From Siphonodentalium dalli (Eukaryota; Mollusca; Scaphopoda; Gadilida; Siphonodentaliidae), in the NCBI GenBank assembly GCA_032622095.1, contig CP136069.1, forward strand, positions 40,710,194 through 40,774,193: a stretch of 64,000 bases of DNA. Direction: 5' to 3'. Below are positions 34,881 through 47,050 of this stretch, piece after piece. Below the pieces are notes generated by a model. It was given only the letters and a program-made list of their open reading frames with translations. It was not told the origin of the DNA and ran no database searches. How positions within the stretch are numbered: the first letter of the stretch is position 1; each line of letters opens with the position of its first letter. The position numbers and the translations under genes were made by a program.

Positions 34881-35786
34881 CAGAGGCGGACTGGCCGATC
34901 GGGAGACCGGGAAATTTCCCGATGGGCCGGAGGCCGGAATTTTTTTTATTCCACGTGATTTTCTATCAAGCGAGAATCCGAGGGGTTTTTTTTACGGTTT
35001 GGGGGGGGGGGGTATATGTGGTTGGGCCGCCCAACCACAACTTGGGCCGCAAATGAAACCGACGTGGGCCGCCACATGTGTTGTTTAACCAGCCGTGTAT
35101 CCAATAAGATGGTACTCTTCTCACATAAATTCATGAGGGCAGAGGCGGACTGCATGGCCGATCGGGAGACCGGGAAAATTCCGGACGTGGGCCGCCACAT
35201 GTGTTGTTTAACCAGCCGAATTGGCTAATCGTAATTTTGACATTAAATGAACTTGTCGGCATCATATAACACCACGTAAAGACCCCATTAATCTCGAGAT
35301 TTTAACGGTAACTCCCAGCTGTAAATCCCAAAAAAAATCTTACGCACCCCTCCCCCAATTGAAATTTATAAGAAAATAGGAACGCTTCAGTTGATGCCAG
35401 TCTAGTTTATCGGATTCGAGATTTTCTTGTATAGTTTTCAAAATGTTCTCACCCGGGCCGAACAACCATGAACAGCCCGGTGTGTCCTGGTCTCTTGTCT
35501 GGAGTTAGACCGCTAGATGTTAGATTTTATGCAATTTTTCAGGTAAAAATATCTGAATGGTCTCATACCGGGAATATTAGAACCATGGTTTATGAATATA
35601 TAGGATATTAGACCAGAGGTGCAAATGGAATTATGCAAAAATATGTATTTGGTCTGATTCTGATTCAAGGGGGGGGGGTGCAGTTGGAATTTTCCAAGGT
35701 GGATTGTGGACCCCCCCCCCCCCCCAACAAATGGGCCGGTATTATATTAATTTCCCGGGCCGGTTTTTTGGCCCAGTCCGCCTCTG
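34881..35786. mobile_element. hAT-like non-autonomous element inside the LINE, copy 1
   Basis: 906 bp with ends CAGAGGCGGACTGG and, inverted, CCAGTCCGCCTCTG. CAG-starting ends suit the hAT superfamily. The LINE boxes cctggact (34,868-34,875) and cctggaca (35,787-35,794) look like an 8-bp duplication, though five extra bases (gttaa) lie between the left box and the terminus. The left part is itself repeated inside (about 35,140-35,219), and the interior has G and C homopolymers (34,999; 35,711). Short ORFs here are not genes. Confidence 0.72.
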
Positions 35787-35870
35787 CCTGGACATATCTT
35801 TAAAACATCTGTATCTTCATGAAGATATGATAAACTAGATAATATTGATTGATTGATTGATACATCTCTA
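35787..35870 (-). pseudogene. LINE fragment beyond the inserted MITE
   Basis: Directly after the MITE the minus strand continues the LINE frame (SYLHEDTDVLKICPG), joining in sense to the part at 34,880. It then ends in a tgat repeat. The LINE is therefore 5'-truncated close to here. Confidence 0.5.
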
Positions 35871-36182
35871 TGTAAAACACAATTGTCGTCTTTTATTTTT
35901 TCGAACTAATGTGTTTATGATGTTCATGTTTCACGCTATAACGTCTGAAGTATTCGCAGTTGTAAATAAATAAATACTTCTTTATTGGTGGGACGGATTA
36001 AACGCGATAAACAAAATGATAATCGCTCCGACCTGACAAGGTGGGCCACTACGTATATTCCGTGTGTAAGAATTATGTTTTGTGATGCCATTTGGATATA
36101 CAATTTATCAGAATACGTGTAACACTTTGAGAGCAAGGGTATTCTCTATTCCAACCAAATATCCGCAGAGGGTTTCACATTA

Positions 36183-36216
36183 CTTTAACCTGGGCAACGC
36201 CGGGTAACCCTGCTAG
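36183..36216 (+). mobile_element. Helitron 3' end, different family, copy 1
   Basis: A stem-loop cctgggcaacgccggg, spacer and CTAG at 36,213-36,216 followed by T form a classic animal Helitron 3' terminus. I could not place the matching 5' TC end to the left. The ~40 bp minisatellite begins about 60 bp downstream. Confidence 0.65.
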
Positions 36217-36274
36217 TAATATAAATGTATCATTGTTGAACAAACAGTTGTACATACATAAATAATCATCAAAA

Positions 36275-36670
36275 GCATAATCATTGGTCGAGGATAGTCG
36301 GATCTGACATAAAGCATTATCATTGGTCGGGGATAGTCGGAACTGACATAAAGCATTATCATTGGTCGAGAATAGTCGGATCTGACATAAAGCATTATCA
36401 TTGGTCGAGGATAGTCGGATCTGACAGAAAGCATAACCATTGGTCGAGGATAGTCGGATCTGACAGAAAGCATTATCATTGGTCGAGGATAGTCGGATCT
36501 GACAGAAAGCATAATCATTGGTCGAGGATAGTGGATCTGACATAAAGCATAATCATTGGTCGAGGATAGTCGGATCTGACATAAAACATAATCATTGGTC
36601 GAGGATAGTCGGATCCGACATAAAGCATTATCATTGGTCGAGGATAGTCGGATCTGACATAAAACATTAT
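36275..36670. repeat. ~40 bp minisatellite, 10 units
   Basis: Ten copies of a unit containing cattggtcgaggatagtcg and gatctgacata. One unit lacks two bases (gatagtggatc). The 73-153 codon ORFs here are repetitive readings (YPRPMIML, SSTNDNALCQIRL) and are not genes. Confidence 0.93.
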
Positions 36671-37036
36671 ACAAACGCCTTTTCTCTGGGTCATCTCCCG
36701 AGTTATATTTGTGGCCATTTCAAGATAGTACCTGTCTAAAACTTGTACCCCGATGGGCCTCATGAAGCTACGATCATATATATGATTGTATACTTCTGTA
36801 AGCACACAGATACATATTGTAACCTGTTGACTTATGCTATTTTGTTTGCATTTAAAGTGTTATTAGACATACCGTAGAATGGTTAATATGTTCCAACGCC
36901 AAATTTGTTGTCGGGAATTGTTGCATTGTTCATATGAACCGCTTCGATGCATCGATGCATTTCTTAAAGACGCTATATATATATCCTCCAGGTAGCAATT
37001 CCAAGAACGACAGAATTCCTATGAAACACATTATGA

Positions 37037-37284
37037 CCCTTTCGTGATTGGAGCCGCGCTGGTTCAGCATTAAATATCCTGTGCCAGTGCATTCTCGTAT
37101 ATATACAATTCACCCACATGGAGTGTCGCATATAAGAGAATGAACTGGCTTACAAGGTAAAGATATATATTGTTTATTGCATTCTCTGATATATGCGAGG
37201 CTCCCTATGCGATACTCGCATATATAAGAGAATGCATTGGCACAGGGTTTTCGCAAAATTTCAGGAAGCTCCAGTCATGAAAGG
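37037..37284. mobile_element. Second hairpin MITE family, copy 1
   Basis: 248 bp with imperfect TIRs (CCCTTTCGTGATTGGAGC and, inverted, CCTTTCATGACTGGAGC) and two internal degenerate hairpins built on the same gcattctctnatatatgcga arms as the TTAA-flanked MITEs. The flanks (ttatga, attaat) could be decayed TTAA sites. It is probably an older relative of the piggyBac-like family. Confidence 0.6.
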
Positions 37285-38599
37285 ATTAATGTGTGTTTGA
37301 TGTAAACATATTTATTTGCATCCAGAATTAAATGCAGGGGATTGAGGCACAAGTTACAAAACTTATCTTGGTCTCGCTCCCGGCAATAATATATAAAGAA
37401 CATATTTACATAAGTATAATGTAAGGTACGATCCACTTGTATAAAAAGTAGTATACAATATATATGGAATTATGATATAACAGATGTATATACATGATGT
37501 GTCGGGTCCATCACTGTGCGTCCGGGCGTGCTTCAACTGTATTGCTAAAACAATGCAAGACGTGGATCTCAGATCCAATGTATAACATTTATTACATCTG
37601 AATCACGTTTGTATTAACTATGAAATAAAAAAATATCTCATATATTCAATATATAGAACATATATCACTAAGAACCATCTATTCACTTATTGTTAATTGT
37701 AAACGCTCTTTACTCAAATTCGTCGCTGTGGTTTTATCAAAACATCTATGCAAAATTGTTGTTCAACGTAGCCCTGTGCGTATATTTTCGAAGTTCACAC
37801 GCAATTTATTAATTATAACAGCGTTTGGCATATTTGTCAACAGAAGCAGAGCAGATGGCATTAATGTAATTTATATATGGCTTCTACAATTATGTCTCAG
37901 ATTGGAAATAAGTCTATTTGGAGCATGTTATGAAGATCTATTCACATTACAGTAATATACATAAAGAGCTTTTTGTAACAGTATTCCATGACTGTTGGAA
38001 TTTAATAAAGAGCGTTTAGCTCGGTGCTTCCGTAATGGTGTATTGCGTGTGCATGCCATTGTGGGGAAATATTCGGTTTCCTATAGAATTATAGATGCAT
38101 CAAAGACGTATAATGTATTAGAATCTAATATCATGAACCCGAAAGGAGCGAGCATATGCCCTGGCCTTAGTGGCATGCACTATAGGTGACGGATCAGCTC
38201 CAGAGTTATGATGTATATATTGGGGCTCGTTCTATTTGTATATAATAGGTATCGGAAGCATGCAGCTATGTGTGCATGGAATATGACGTGAAAACATAGC
38301 ACCATGCATAGCACCATGCAGTCAGTATTCTGATTATCGCCATTTCATTACAATATCATAATTATGCCTCGACACGCTCTATTATCTATCACCAGACAAT
38401 ATACCTAGGCATATAGCAGACACAAAACCAATATTGTCAGCGCATAGCTGTAATAAATTGTCGCGAGCCAGTCTAAAAGCGCGGGAACTTAACTTTCAAC
38501 TTAAGATGGACTTAAGATTTTTGTTTATGAAACGCGTTCGCGAAACGGAAAAGTGACATCATAAGACCCATCTTACATCTTAGATTAAGTCCATCTTAA
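37285..38599. other. No gene recognised (end of duplication copy 1)
   Basis: ORFs of 60-75 codons (37,728 and 37,995 plus strand) recur in copy 2 but carry no known motif. The last ~150 bp belong to an interspersed repeat rich in cttaag boxes. Confidence 0.4.
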
Positions 38600-39382
38600 A
38601 GGATTTATTCGGTCTAGAAACTACAAAACGCAATCGGAAAGCCCTCCCTGTTGTGATTAAAATGATCCAAGTCCCATTCCGATCGCATAATAAATAACTC
38701 GTAAAATAAATAAATTATACCACCACCGGTATTCGGAGATTTCCGTGACTAAACTACGAGTGACGTACTTGTGGGGAGCAAATTAAAAACACAGATTCGG
38801 AACCGGAGTTTATTATGCAGACTACGATGACGTAATCGTAAGTCAGCCGATACTAAAATGCGGAGTCGTATGTGCGCGTGTGGTGTATAGATTACGTTAC
38901 GCTTTGGCCGTTTAGCTGGAATAGAAGACAAGAACTATGTTAAGAAAGTAATTAATAGCGCCTAGAATGGTTGTTGTTTTTGTAGCCATTAATAACATGC
39001 CGGCACGTGTCTGTTTTGGTAAATAGATGGCAGTAATTAGTGCTTTGATTGTCTCGCGTATTCACTCGGTGATTTGTAATCACTCAGTGACTATTCATCA
39101 GTGTCAGTCGCGAACTTATTTGTACTCTAAAATGCCACAAAGTGAATAGAAAGAACATTATCTCTCTGGTCATACATATATAAGAAGCGCCCAAATTTAT
39201 ATAAACACTGGGCTGAATAATGTTAACTCTATTTAGGCGCTTTTGTTTCGTGTTTGTTTGTTGTTTTACTTTCGATATAAATATCCCGAGTATCTGTCAT
39301 CTCCACATATTCCAAGATGCCTAGTAGATGTAGTGTGTTCAGTTGTGGGCGGGCTAGCGATCCAGTATTTAGTACCTCCAAA
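38600..39382. other. Unique spacer between the two duplicated blocks
   Basis: 783 bp with no counterpart elsewhere in the window, no convincing ORF and no repeat ends. It separates the end of copy 1 from the start of copy 2. Confidence 0.6.
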
Positions 39383-40308
39383 ATATACGTAGTCAACGCT
39401 ATTAACCCCGAAGTGCCGTTTTTTTTGTGACTGAGAGTGGAGAACGGGTGCTGTGAGCTTCTCCAAAACGCCGCGACGACCATTCCCGTGGGTTTTTACC
39501 CTTAGATGGGAAGTTTGGTCTCGATCGGTGCAGCCGTTTTCGATTCTATAAAGTACACATATATATTTATACACGTAGTTCTAAAAAAAAAAAATATTTT
39601 CTTTATGTTTTTTTTTTATTTTTTAATATTAATTTAATGTTTTTTAAATTTAAAAAAAAAAATTGTTTGTTTTTGGTTTTTTTTGGTTTCTGGCGGAAAA
39701 ATTTAGACGATGAAATCCCCCTTCCTAGGAACGACAGACAACGCATTCTTTGTTTTCCTTTTTTTTAACCTGCCCGTACCCGTCCTAATGTCGTGAAATC
39801 TCTCTGCATAATATTTCGAGCGATGACATTGCATTGAATTGAAAACAAACACTTCCCGTCGTGAAATCTCTCTACGATAACATTGCATTTAATTGAAAAG
39901 AAAACAAACGCTTCCCGTCGTGAAATCTCTCTGCATAATATTTCGAGCGACAGGCTACAATCAGACTCCCGTCATACAGATAAGTAGATAGTGAAAACGA
40001 CGCTCTTTATATAGACACTGCGGAAAACGAACGCTCTTTATATATCAACGCTATTAACCCCGAAGTGCCGATTGCGGTGATTTTGATGATTGGGAAGGGA
40101 GAAACGGTGCTCTGAGCTTCTCCAAAACGCGACCACGGCCGTGTCCGTGGGATTTTACACTTATATACGAAATTTGAGCTCGAACCGTCAACGTGTTTTC
40201 GATTCTATGAAGTACACACACACATATATCGAGCCAGCCGTTTTCGATTCTATGAAGTACACACACACATATATATACGGAAGTCTCAAAATATATAGTA
40301 TAGATAGA

Positions 40309-40960
40309 CTAGCAGGGTGATCCGACTTCGTCCGGGCTGTTTCCCCTCTGCTTTTCGGCGAATTGCGCGATTTGACCTTGAATTGTCCATGTTGAAGGCC
40401 AAGGTCAGGTGGGGGTCACGATTTGACCCGTCCAAAACACTGCCCGGACAAAAGTACCCGACAAAAGTACCCGTCGAAATCCATCCGGTTTTACCCGATT
40501 TGACCTTGAATTGATCATTTTGAAGGTCAAGGTCAGGTCGGGGTCACGATTTGGCCCGTCCAAAACACCCAGTGGACAAAAGTAACCCTACGTATCAAAT
40601 TTCGTCGATTTGACCTTGAATTGACCCGATTTCAAGGTCAATGTCACGTCGCACGGGAAAACGAATAGGCTTACGACACTCCCCATACGAAAGTATCCCC
40701 AGATACTAATTTTCATCGAAATCCCGTGATACTCAGGCGTTTGACCTCGAAATGACCCGATTTCAAGGTAACATCGCACGGGCAAATTAATAGGCCCATG
40801 CCAGTCCCCGTCCGAAAGTACCCCCACATACCAAGTTTCATCGAAATCGGCTCGGCCGTTTTCGAGTCCATCGCGAACACACACACACACCTCCACACAC
40901 ACTCACACACCCTCACACACACACACACAGACAGACAGATCTCCCAAAATTTATAATAGA
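40309..40960 (-). mobile_element. Helitron (652 bp), duplicate of 26,405-27,058
   Basis: Same ends and interior as 26,405-27,058, part of the 13 kb duplication, with only a few changes in the AC tract. Confidence 0.78.
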
Positions 40961-42247
40961 TATACGGAGTTCTCAAAATATATAGTAGATAAATACAAGA
41001 CAGATAACTCTATATATCTCGTCTACGCTCACGCTTTACGAAGTCCAGCGCAATGAAATTTCACTATTGTTAACCGGCTGTTGACTCATGGAAATGTCGG
41101 ACCTGCAAAACGCGTTATTTTTCAAACTAGCTGGCGACTTTGTGAATTTTGATAGGCTTAACACAGCTTATTGGATAACTATAGAAAGGCAGTGTAATTC
41201 ATCGGAATTAATGACAAGTGGTGCAAATTTAAACTTAATGCATAGTTTGTTGTGTTTATCTTTATATACTTTCACAAAATTGGCAGTTTGAACCATGTAC
41301 CATGGCAAATATTAGCCATAGTTTTACCCGTATAGAACGATTAAATGTGGAGAGAACAGACTCGATCAGGAGAGAACCCAAACAATTATCAAAATTCGCG
41401 GTTTTTGTCGTTGTTGTGACTCGCACAATGAAAGTTTCGTTATTAACACGCTCATTGGTGCCACAAATTGTGATGGGATCGAAAATAACTAATCGAATTA
41501 TCACCTAGATGATTCAAAATTGCGTTTTAACTGTCAAAAAGTCGTGAAAATGTATAATTTCGATCAGCAAGAACCGTCACAAATCAGTCAAGAACCATCA
41601 CAAACCGGCGATAGAACGACTTCCGATGTAACAGTTCCTACACAGTGGTCATAATGTTCCCTGTCAGAACGGGTCAAAACACATTTTGAGATTCGATCAC
41701 GACTTGATATAATTATGGTACCAAGCCGTTCATTTTTACGTACATGTACATTTACATGTGCGCGTTTTTATATAATCATGTTCCTGACACCAGGAATGTT
41801 TCTATTTCTGTTAAGGTAACATTAACACCAAACACTGATTTATTGCAGAATTATTATCACTGTATCCTATTACGTTTATGATTTGAACAAGCTTATCAGC
41901 CAGAGCCTGGTTTGCAGCTCGTATAACACACATTTGGTTATTAGTTTCTGTAACAACTCTACACGGTGCTGGATGGCACCTTATTGCAGAATATTATATG
42001 TCATTTATTGCACATGACACTTTGCTGACCTGTATTTAACCCATTTATGACCTGAATCTGGCATCCATGTTTCATTATATGCTAGATAATATTCATATAG
42101 ACATGAAACTGAAAAAAATGTGATTTTTCTCCAAAACAAAAAGTTCGGTTGGAGGGTTGTTGCTCTCAATAGATAAGAGATATACACCTTTAAAATGTGC
42201 AAATACATTATGGAACCGATTGATTCCTTAACTACATTCTATTTTAG

Positions 42248-42292
42248 GACACAAAGACGCAGGTATTCTCAATGAGTGGCTACTTCGATTTG
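42248..42292 (+). CDS. 45-nt receptor-like exon, duplicate copy
   Basis: Identical to 28,345-28,389, including both splice sites, as part of the 13 kb duplication. Because the exon is 45 nt and phase 0-0, inclusion of both copies would add 15 residues without shifting the frame. Alternatively only one is used, or the duplication is an assembly artefact. Confidence 0.55.
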
Positions 42293-42843
42293 GTGAGTAA
42301 TCCATTTACGATGCGGTTGACAACATCTAAAAATTGTTTTAAACTGCACCAAAAGGCAGTGTTTGAATGTGTTTATTTTGTTCGCACCCGAATCTCTGTC
42401 ATATTTAAAAATGTTGTTTGACGTTTTCTAAGTGGTCGTCTTTAAATTTGAACCGAATTTCCTTAGTGGGCTTCTTAACACTGTCTATACTACAGCATCA
42501 TTTCTATACTAAAGTATCATAGGAAACGTATTATCTGAAAATTCCCTCAATAAACAGGACGCTTTCTTCATTGTATTATATGTCGTCTGCTTATATTATA
42601 TGCACATCCCTGCAAAACAATAATAGGCCATTCCGATGTGCACGTTTAACTTGGTGAGATAATCCATTAAAATTAGAAGGGGTTAATTGAATTACGTGTA
42701 TCGTGAGTAGTATATTTACTGATTTCTGGATAACAAATTTTATTGATTTATTTTATGGAAGTACAAAGTCGTCGCTAGGCATTACTGCTTAGGCACTACT
42801 GTTTGTGACTAACCCTACGTTAGTCAAGTTGCCTAATTTTGTC

Positions 42844-43535
42844 TTAGTGTGTAAGATTGGTCTGTTTTCTTGTAGTTTCTTTGTTGTTTTCTTTACAGTT
42901 ATTCACTCGTTGTTCTAGTTTCAGCATATTTGACTCTATTCTTGCCATTTCAGAAGTTTTTGTTTTCCATTTTTGGCCTGATTTTTCTCCAATGTTATCT
43001 ATGTGCTCATAGCGCTGATTCACTTTGATTTTAATACACCCATCAAATACGTCCTTATTTGCTATAACTCTTTTCCAGTAACTTTTCGATATGTAACATC
43101 CAAACTCCAATTTCCTCCGAACTTAATAGTCCGGCATTAACTTTGCGTGTGTTCATTTCTACCCGCTTCTTCCATGTTTGATCCCAGTTCTTCTTTCGTT
43201 CCAATAGCACTTCGTCTTCTGTGGTGGTTTTCATTTTATTTCCATGTCGTATTGGTGTCTTTCGATGGAATGATCAAAAGCTATGCCAAATATTTCTGCC
43301 TCGTGTTCGAAGTAGCCTAACTGCATGGGAAAGTCATCTTTGCCATCTCTCGTTCTGAAATGAGAAGAAATTTGCCTCCTTTGTAACGATTACATTACAA
43401 ACAGACATGCACATTGTTTCTATTGAAAACTAATAGGAAATCCTGCAGTACAGTTGGAAATCGACTTATACATGTAACTCGCATGCTGTTTTACGTTTCC
43501 ATGTCACTGCCGTACACTACCATGCTATAAACAAA
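42844..43535 (-). pseudogene. Unrecognised decayed coding sequence, copy 2
   Basis: Duplicate of 28,941-29,635. It carries a deletion near 43,371 and a few substitutions in the upstream segment, while the 88-codon frame at 42,844-43,110 has two substitutions. Confidence 0.38.
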
Positions 43536-44063
43536 CCAGAATTTTAGTGATAAAAGTCGTCAACGTGGCAACATGTTATACAGTGATATAACCGTTAGAA
43601 CGAAAGCTAAATGTACCATGAACAGAAAATGCACATTGAAGTGGCAGATGGAATTGTTTACATGCGAGTTTTCTGAATTATTTTTATAAATAACAGTCAC
43701 TCAGCTGATAAAAGTATATAATTCAAAATATATCCCCTATGGGAAATACCACTACATAACACATCTATTGTACATAGATAGTAAGTATAATCCAGAAACA
43801 AAGTACACTAATCCCAGTTTCATGAAAGCAACTTATTATATAGTTGGGACTTAAGATGGTCTTAAGTTCAAATTTCAATCATAAGTGAGTTTCACGAACA
43901 AGGTTTTAACTTTTGCTGATCTTAACTTTGGTCTTAACTTTACATCTAGGGTGATCGAGGTGTCTGGAGATAATCTTAAAGTTAAGACCTAAGTTGTGAT
44001 CCGCCTTTGGACAGAAATCTGGATAGGATCTAGTTCGTGTATATTAGTATAAATAAATTGAAC

Positions 44064-44462
44064 TTAACCCTTTACCCAACAGAAGGGCCCTGTGCCAATG
44101 CATTCTCTTATATATGCGAGTCGACCATAGGTCGCCTCGCATATATAAGAGAATGCATTGGCTTAACACATTCAAAATTATAAAATTGTTAAAGAATGTA
44201 AGAAAAAATGGTAAAAAGTGTTAAAAAAAGAATTTATTTAGGCCAATGCATTCTCTTATATATGCGAGGCGACCTATGGTCGACTCGCATATATAAGAGA
44301 ATGCATTGGCACAGGGCTAACTGTAACTATCACAATGTGGTCAAGGAGCCGGTTCCAATGATATCCATATTTGTATGGTTCTATTGAGACAGACCGAAGA
44401 TATTTTAGGCTGTTGAAGCTTTATTTGGCCGGTTCTGGCCGGTTTGTTGGGTAAAGGGTTAA
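44064..44462. mobile_element. piggyBac-like MITE, duplicate of 30,176-30,574
   Basis: Same length and structure within the duplicated block, hairpins at 44,094-44,162 and 44,242-44,310, TTAA flanks intact. Its presence in both blocks dates it before the duplication (or to the common ancestor of two haplotypes). Confidence 0.85.
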
Positions 44463-45885
44463 CAGGAAGGATGTTCCAGAAATTGTATTAATCCATACCC
44501 AGCTGGCACATGGCTAGTGGTTGCGCGATTGGCGGGGTGTCCACTTCTAACTATAAACCACCAAGACCGGACTTGGACATCATTTGTTTTAATTCCTAGA
44601 TACAAATCACACAATCTCACTGTAGACAGTAATCATGTTATGATAATTGGTCCGAACATTTTCACATCAAGGACAATATAATAGGGAATGGTTTATACTC
44701 ATCTGTTTGATAAATTCTGAAGCCGGCTAATATATATTAAGGCTCGGTTGAATCTGACTGCAACCGAAACATGAGTTTTATTTGTTAGTGATTATCCATT
44801 TTCCTTAGAAGTAGATATGAACGACGAAGAACCACTGACTGCATGGCTCACATAGACACACACACTACCACTCTACTGCACAGATCAACAATACAATACA
44901 ACTAGAGGTCAGATTCCATGGAATCAGATATACTTCCACGGTATCCCATTCCATGTGTATACATGTACATGTAGGTGTGTTCCTCTTCATGCGAATGCAT
45001 ACTGGTGCTCTGTGTTCTGATGATGGACTTGAATTAACATTTCTAAATAAGATATATATTCCAAACGTTTATGTCATTTGGTTCGACCCAGCGTGGATGG
45101 TTAATGACAGTCTAATGCATCATGGTCCTGACCAACTGGGCCACCGTTCACCCAGCCAAGCTTTCAGTTTTTTTAGGACTAATTACAGCACCTAAATCCT
45201 GTTCAACGGTCACGAAATTTGGCATGTTTGGTGATATCGTAATCTACATTTAAATCAATGGGTGGAAGACATATTAATGCACCAAAACTCTGCTATTGCT
45301 CATTTTTTGATAATTTTTTTATATTTCTTTCAGTTTCGGATTCAGAATCTTTTAGAAGTTTTACTATATGTATTTCAGTGCGTTAGTGTCGTTAGCGTCT
45401 CTGTAATAGAAAGTTAACTGTTATCGAGAGATAACTCTATCGCAAACGATAACGCTAGCTGAGTGCCTACCCTTCCGCTCTAAAACTTGGAAAGTCACAC
45501 TACTGTTTTCCGTATATACTACGCAACACATGCACTAGATTCGCGATTTTCCTTTTTTTCCCTTTTCGGTCGAATTTGGCAAAAATCCTCAACCCTCACC
45601 GAGGCGTAAGCGCCCTCACCATTGGGCAGGTTGCTGTCATGGTAGAGCGGTAGAACTTTTGGGCCGTAACTATGGAATATCTATGTACCTGCTCATAGAT
45701 TAGCCTTAATCCTTTATAAGCCCGTTTTAGATTGGCGTCAAGAAGAGTTAGTTTGAATTTGAGTAATATAGTACCGTTAACAACATTACACCCTACCAGG
45801 AGTAAACCGTTCACTCTAAAACTTTGAAAATCGTATTAAAGTTTCGCGTGGATACTGCTTACCATGCACGTCCACTCATCAAAAA

Positions 45886-46220
45886 GTATTTATGCTTAGA
45901 CACCCCACAGTAAGGTACCGCATCAAAGTGTTTTCTGTATATTATCTGCGTACTACCCGTATTGCCCTTTTATTCTTAAGGGTTGAACTTATTGCGGTAC
46001 CTCCTTCTTTTTGGTTCCGCTTGGTTTGTTAAACAGATAACCCGTAACACAGTGTATCGTTTCAAATGGACTCTCAGGCATGAGCACTGAGAGCCGTATA
46101 TTTAATTTATATTAAGGTATATAACATTAATAATTAAACCAAAATGGTATAAAATTATAAATGAAATACTTATATTATACGGGTAATATTGAGAAACAAA
46201 GGTGAGGGCTATAACAGGCC
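45886..46220 (-). repeat. Split direct repeat B2 (335 bp)
   Basis: Matches 46,716-47,050 with one clear mismatch (ttggtttgttaaac against ttggttttttaaac). It is the outer 3' end of the element in its own orientation. The terminal gtatttat is also present in the empty target. Confidence 0.93.
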
Positions 46221-46357
46221 CCACACAGAGAAATGAAGTTGAAGATGGTGGGTAACCAGTAGCTGAAACTACGAAATGTTAGACCTGGAGAAGAGGGCTG
46301 AGCAAATAGCTGCGAAAGACCCTGACGCCAGCAATCAAGGGGGGGGGGTTGGGTGGG

Positions 46358-46723
46358 AAAAGAAAATTATGTGTTTTCGAAAATAAGGGAAGTCTAACGT
46401 GTTGAATAAATGTTAAGTTAAATAATTTTTGTTCCCGTAATATAAACACGACTTCCCTCTTTAGATTCTCTACGCAAAAGATCGAATTAGGAATATTTCA
46501 TTTAGTCATCCAGTGAAGACTATTTTTGTAACTCCCTTTCTGATTGGCTGAACCCCACTGACCTTTATCTTCGCCTCACCGATTGGCCCTCAGCGTACCG
46601 GCCTTAATTACGACAGCCTTGACCTTACCCCTACTGTTGTTTACCTCAGAATACGACAAAATATGGTTTGGGAGTCTTTGCATAAAGCTAGCTATGGTAC
46701 CTTGCCCAAAGCTGTGTATTTAT
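46358..46723 (-). repeat. Split direct repeat A2 (366 bp)
   Basis: Matches A1 at 53,443-53,808 with one clear mismatch (cgcctcacc against cgcctcagc). It overlaps B1 by the 8 bases gtatttat, so the A2/B1 joint reproduces the junction of a circular intermediate. Confidence 0.93.
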
Positions 46724-47050
46724 GCTTAGACACCCCACAGTAAGGTACCGCATCAAAGTGTTTTCTGTATATTATCTGCGTACTACCCGTATTGCCCTTT
46801 TATTCTTAAGGGTTGAACTTATTGCGGTACCTCCTTCTTTTTGGTTCCGCTTGGTTTTTTAAACAGATAACCCGTAACACAGTGTATCGTTTCAAATGGA
46901 CTCTCAGGCATGAGCACTGAGAGCCGTATATTTAATTTATATTAAGGTATATAACATTAATAATTAAACCAAAATGGTATAAAATTATAAATGAAATACT
47001 TATATTATACGGGTAATATTGAGAAACAAAGGTGAGGGCTATAACAGGCC
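46716..47050 (-). repeat. Split direct repeat B1 (335 bp)
   Basis: Inner copy of B2. Together with A2 it forms the internal A/B junction required for this class of element to restore both ends during reverse transcription. Confidence 0.93.

Larger units (their letters stand above)
25483..38599. repeat. 13.1 kb direct duplication, copy 1 (no insertion)
   Basis: From atatacgtagtc at 25,483 to ccatcttaa at 38,599 the sequence matches 39,383-60,372 with an offset near 13,900 up to the insertion point and near 21,780 beyond it. Differences are scattered substitutions, small indels, homopolymer lengths and one minisatellite unit. The left break is in a tandem Helitron module; the right break is in an interspersed repeat. 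Copy 1 keeps the intact target site of the Ngaro-like element near 31,998. Confidence 0.95.

Noticed and set aside
36275-36670. Regular ~40 bp repeats as a CRISPR array
   Set aside because: There are no distinct spacers; whole units repeat. The DNA is eukaryotic and no cas gene is present.
36175-36805. Repetitive ORFs of 73-153 codons (YPRPMIML, SSTNDNALCQIRL)
   Set aside because: Produced by the ~40 bp minisatellite, with different repetitive peptides in each frame.
45886-47050. The terminal repeats as LTRs of a Gypsy/Copia or DIRS1 element
   Set aside because: The order A1-ORFs-B1-A2-B2 is split direct repeats, not two equal LTRs or inverted repeats, and the enzyme is a tyrosine recombinase.
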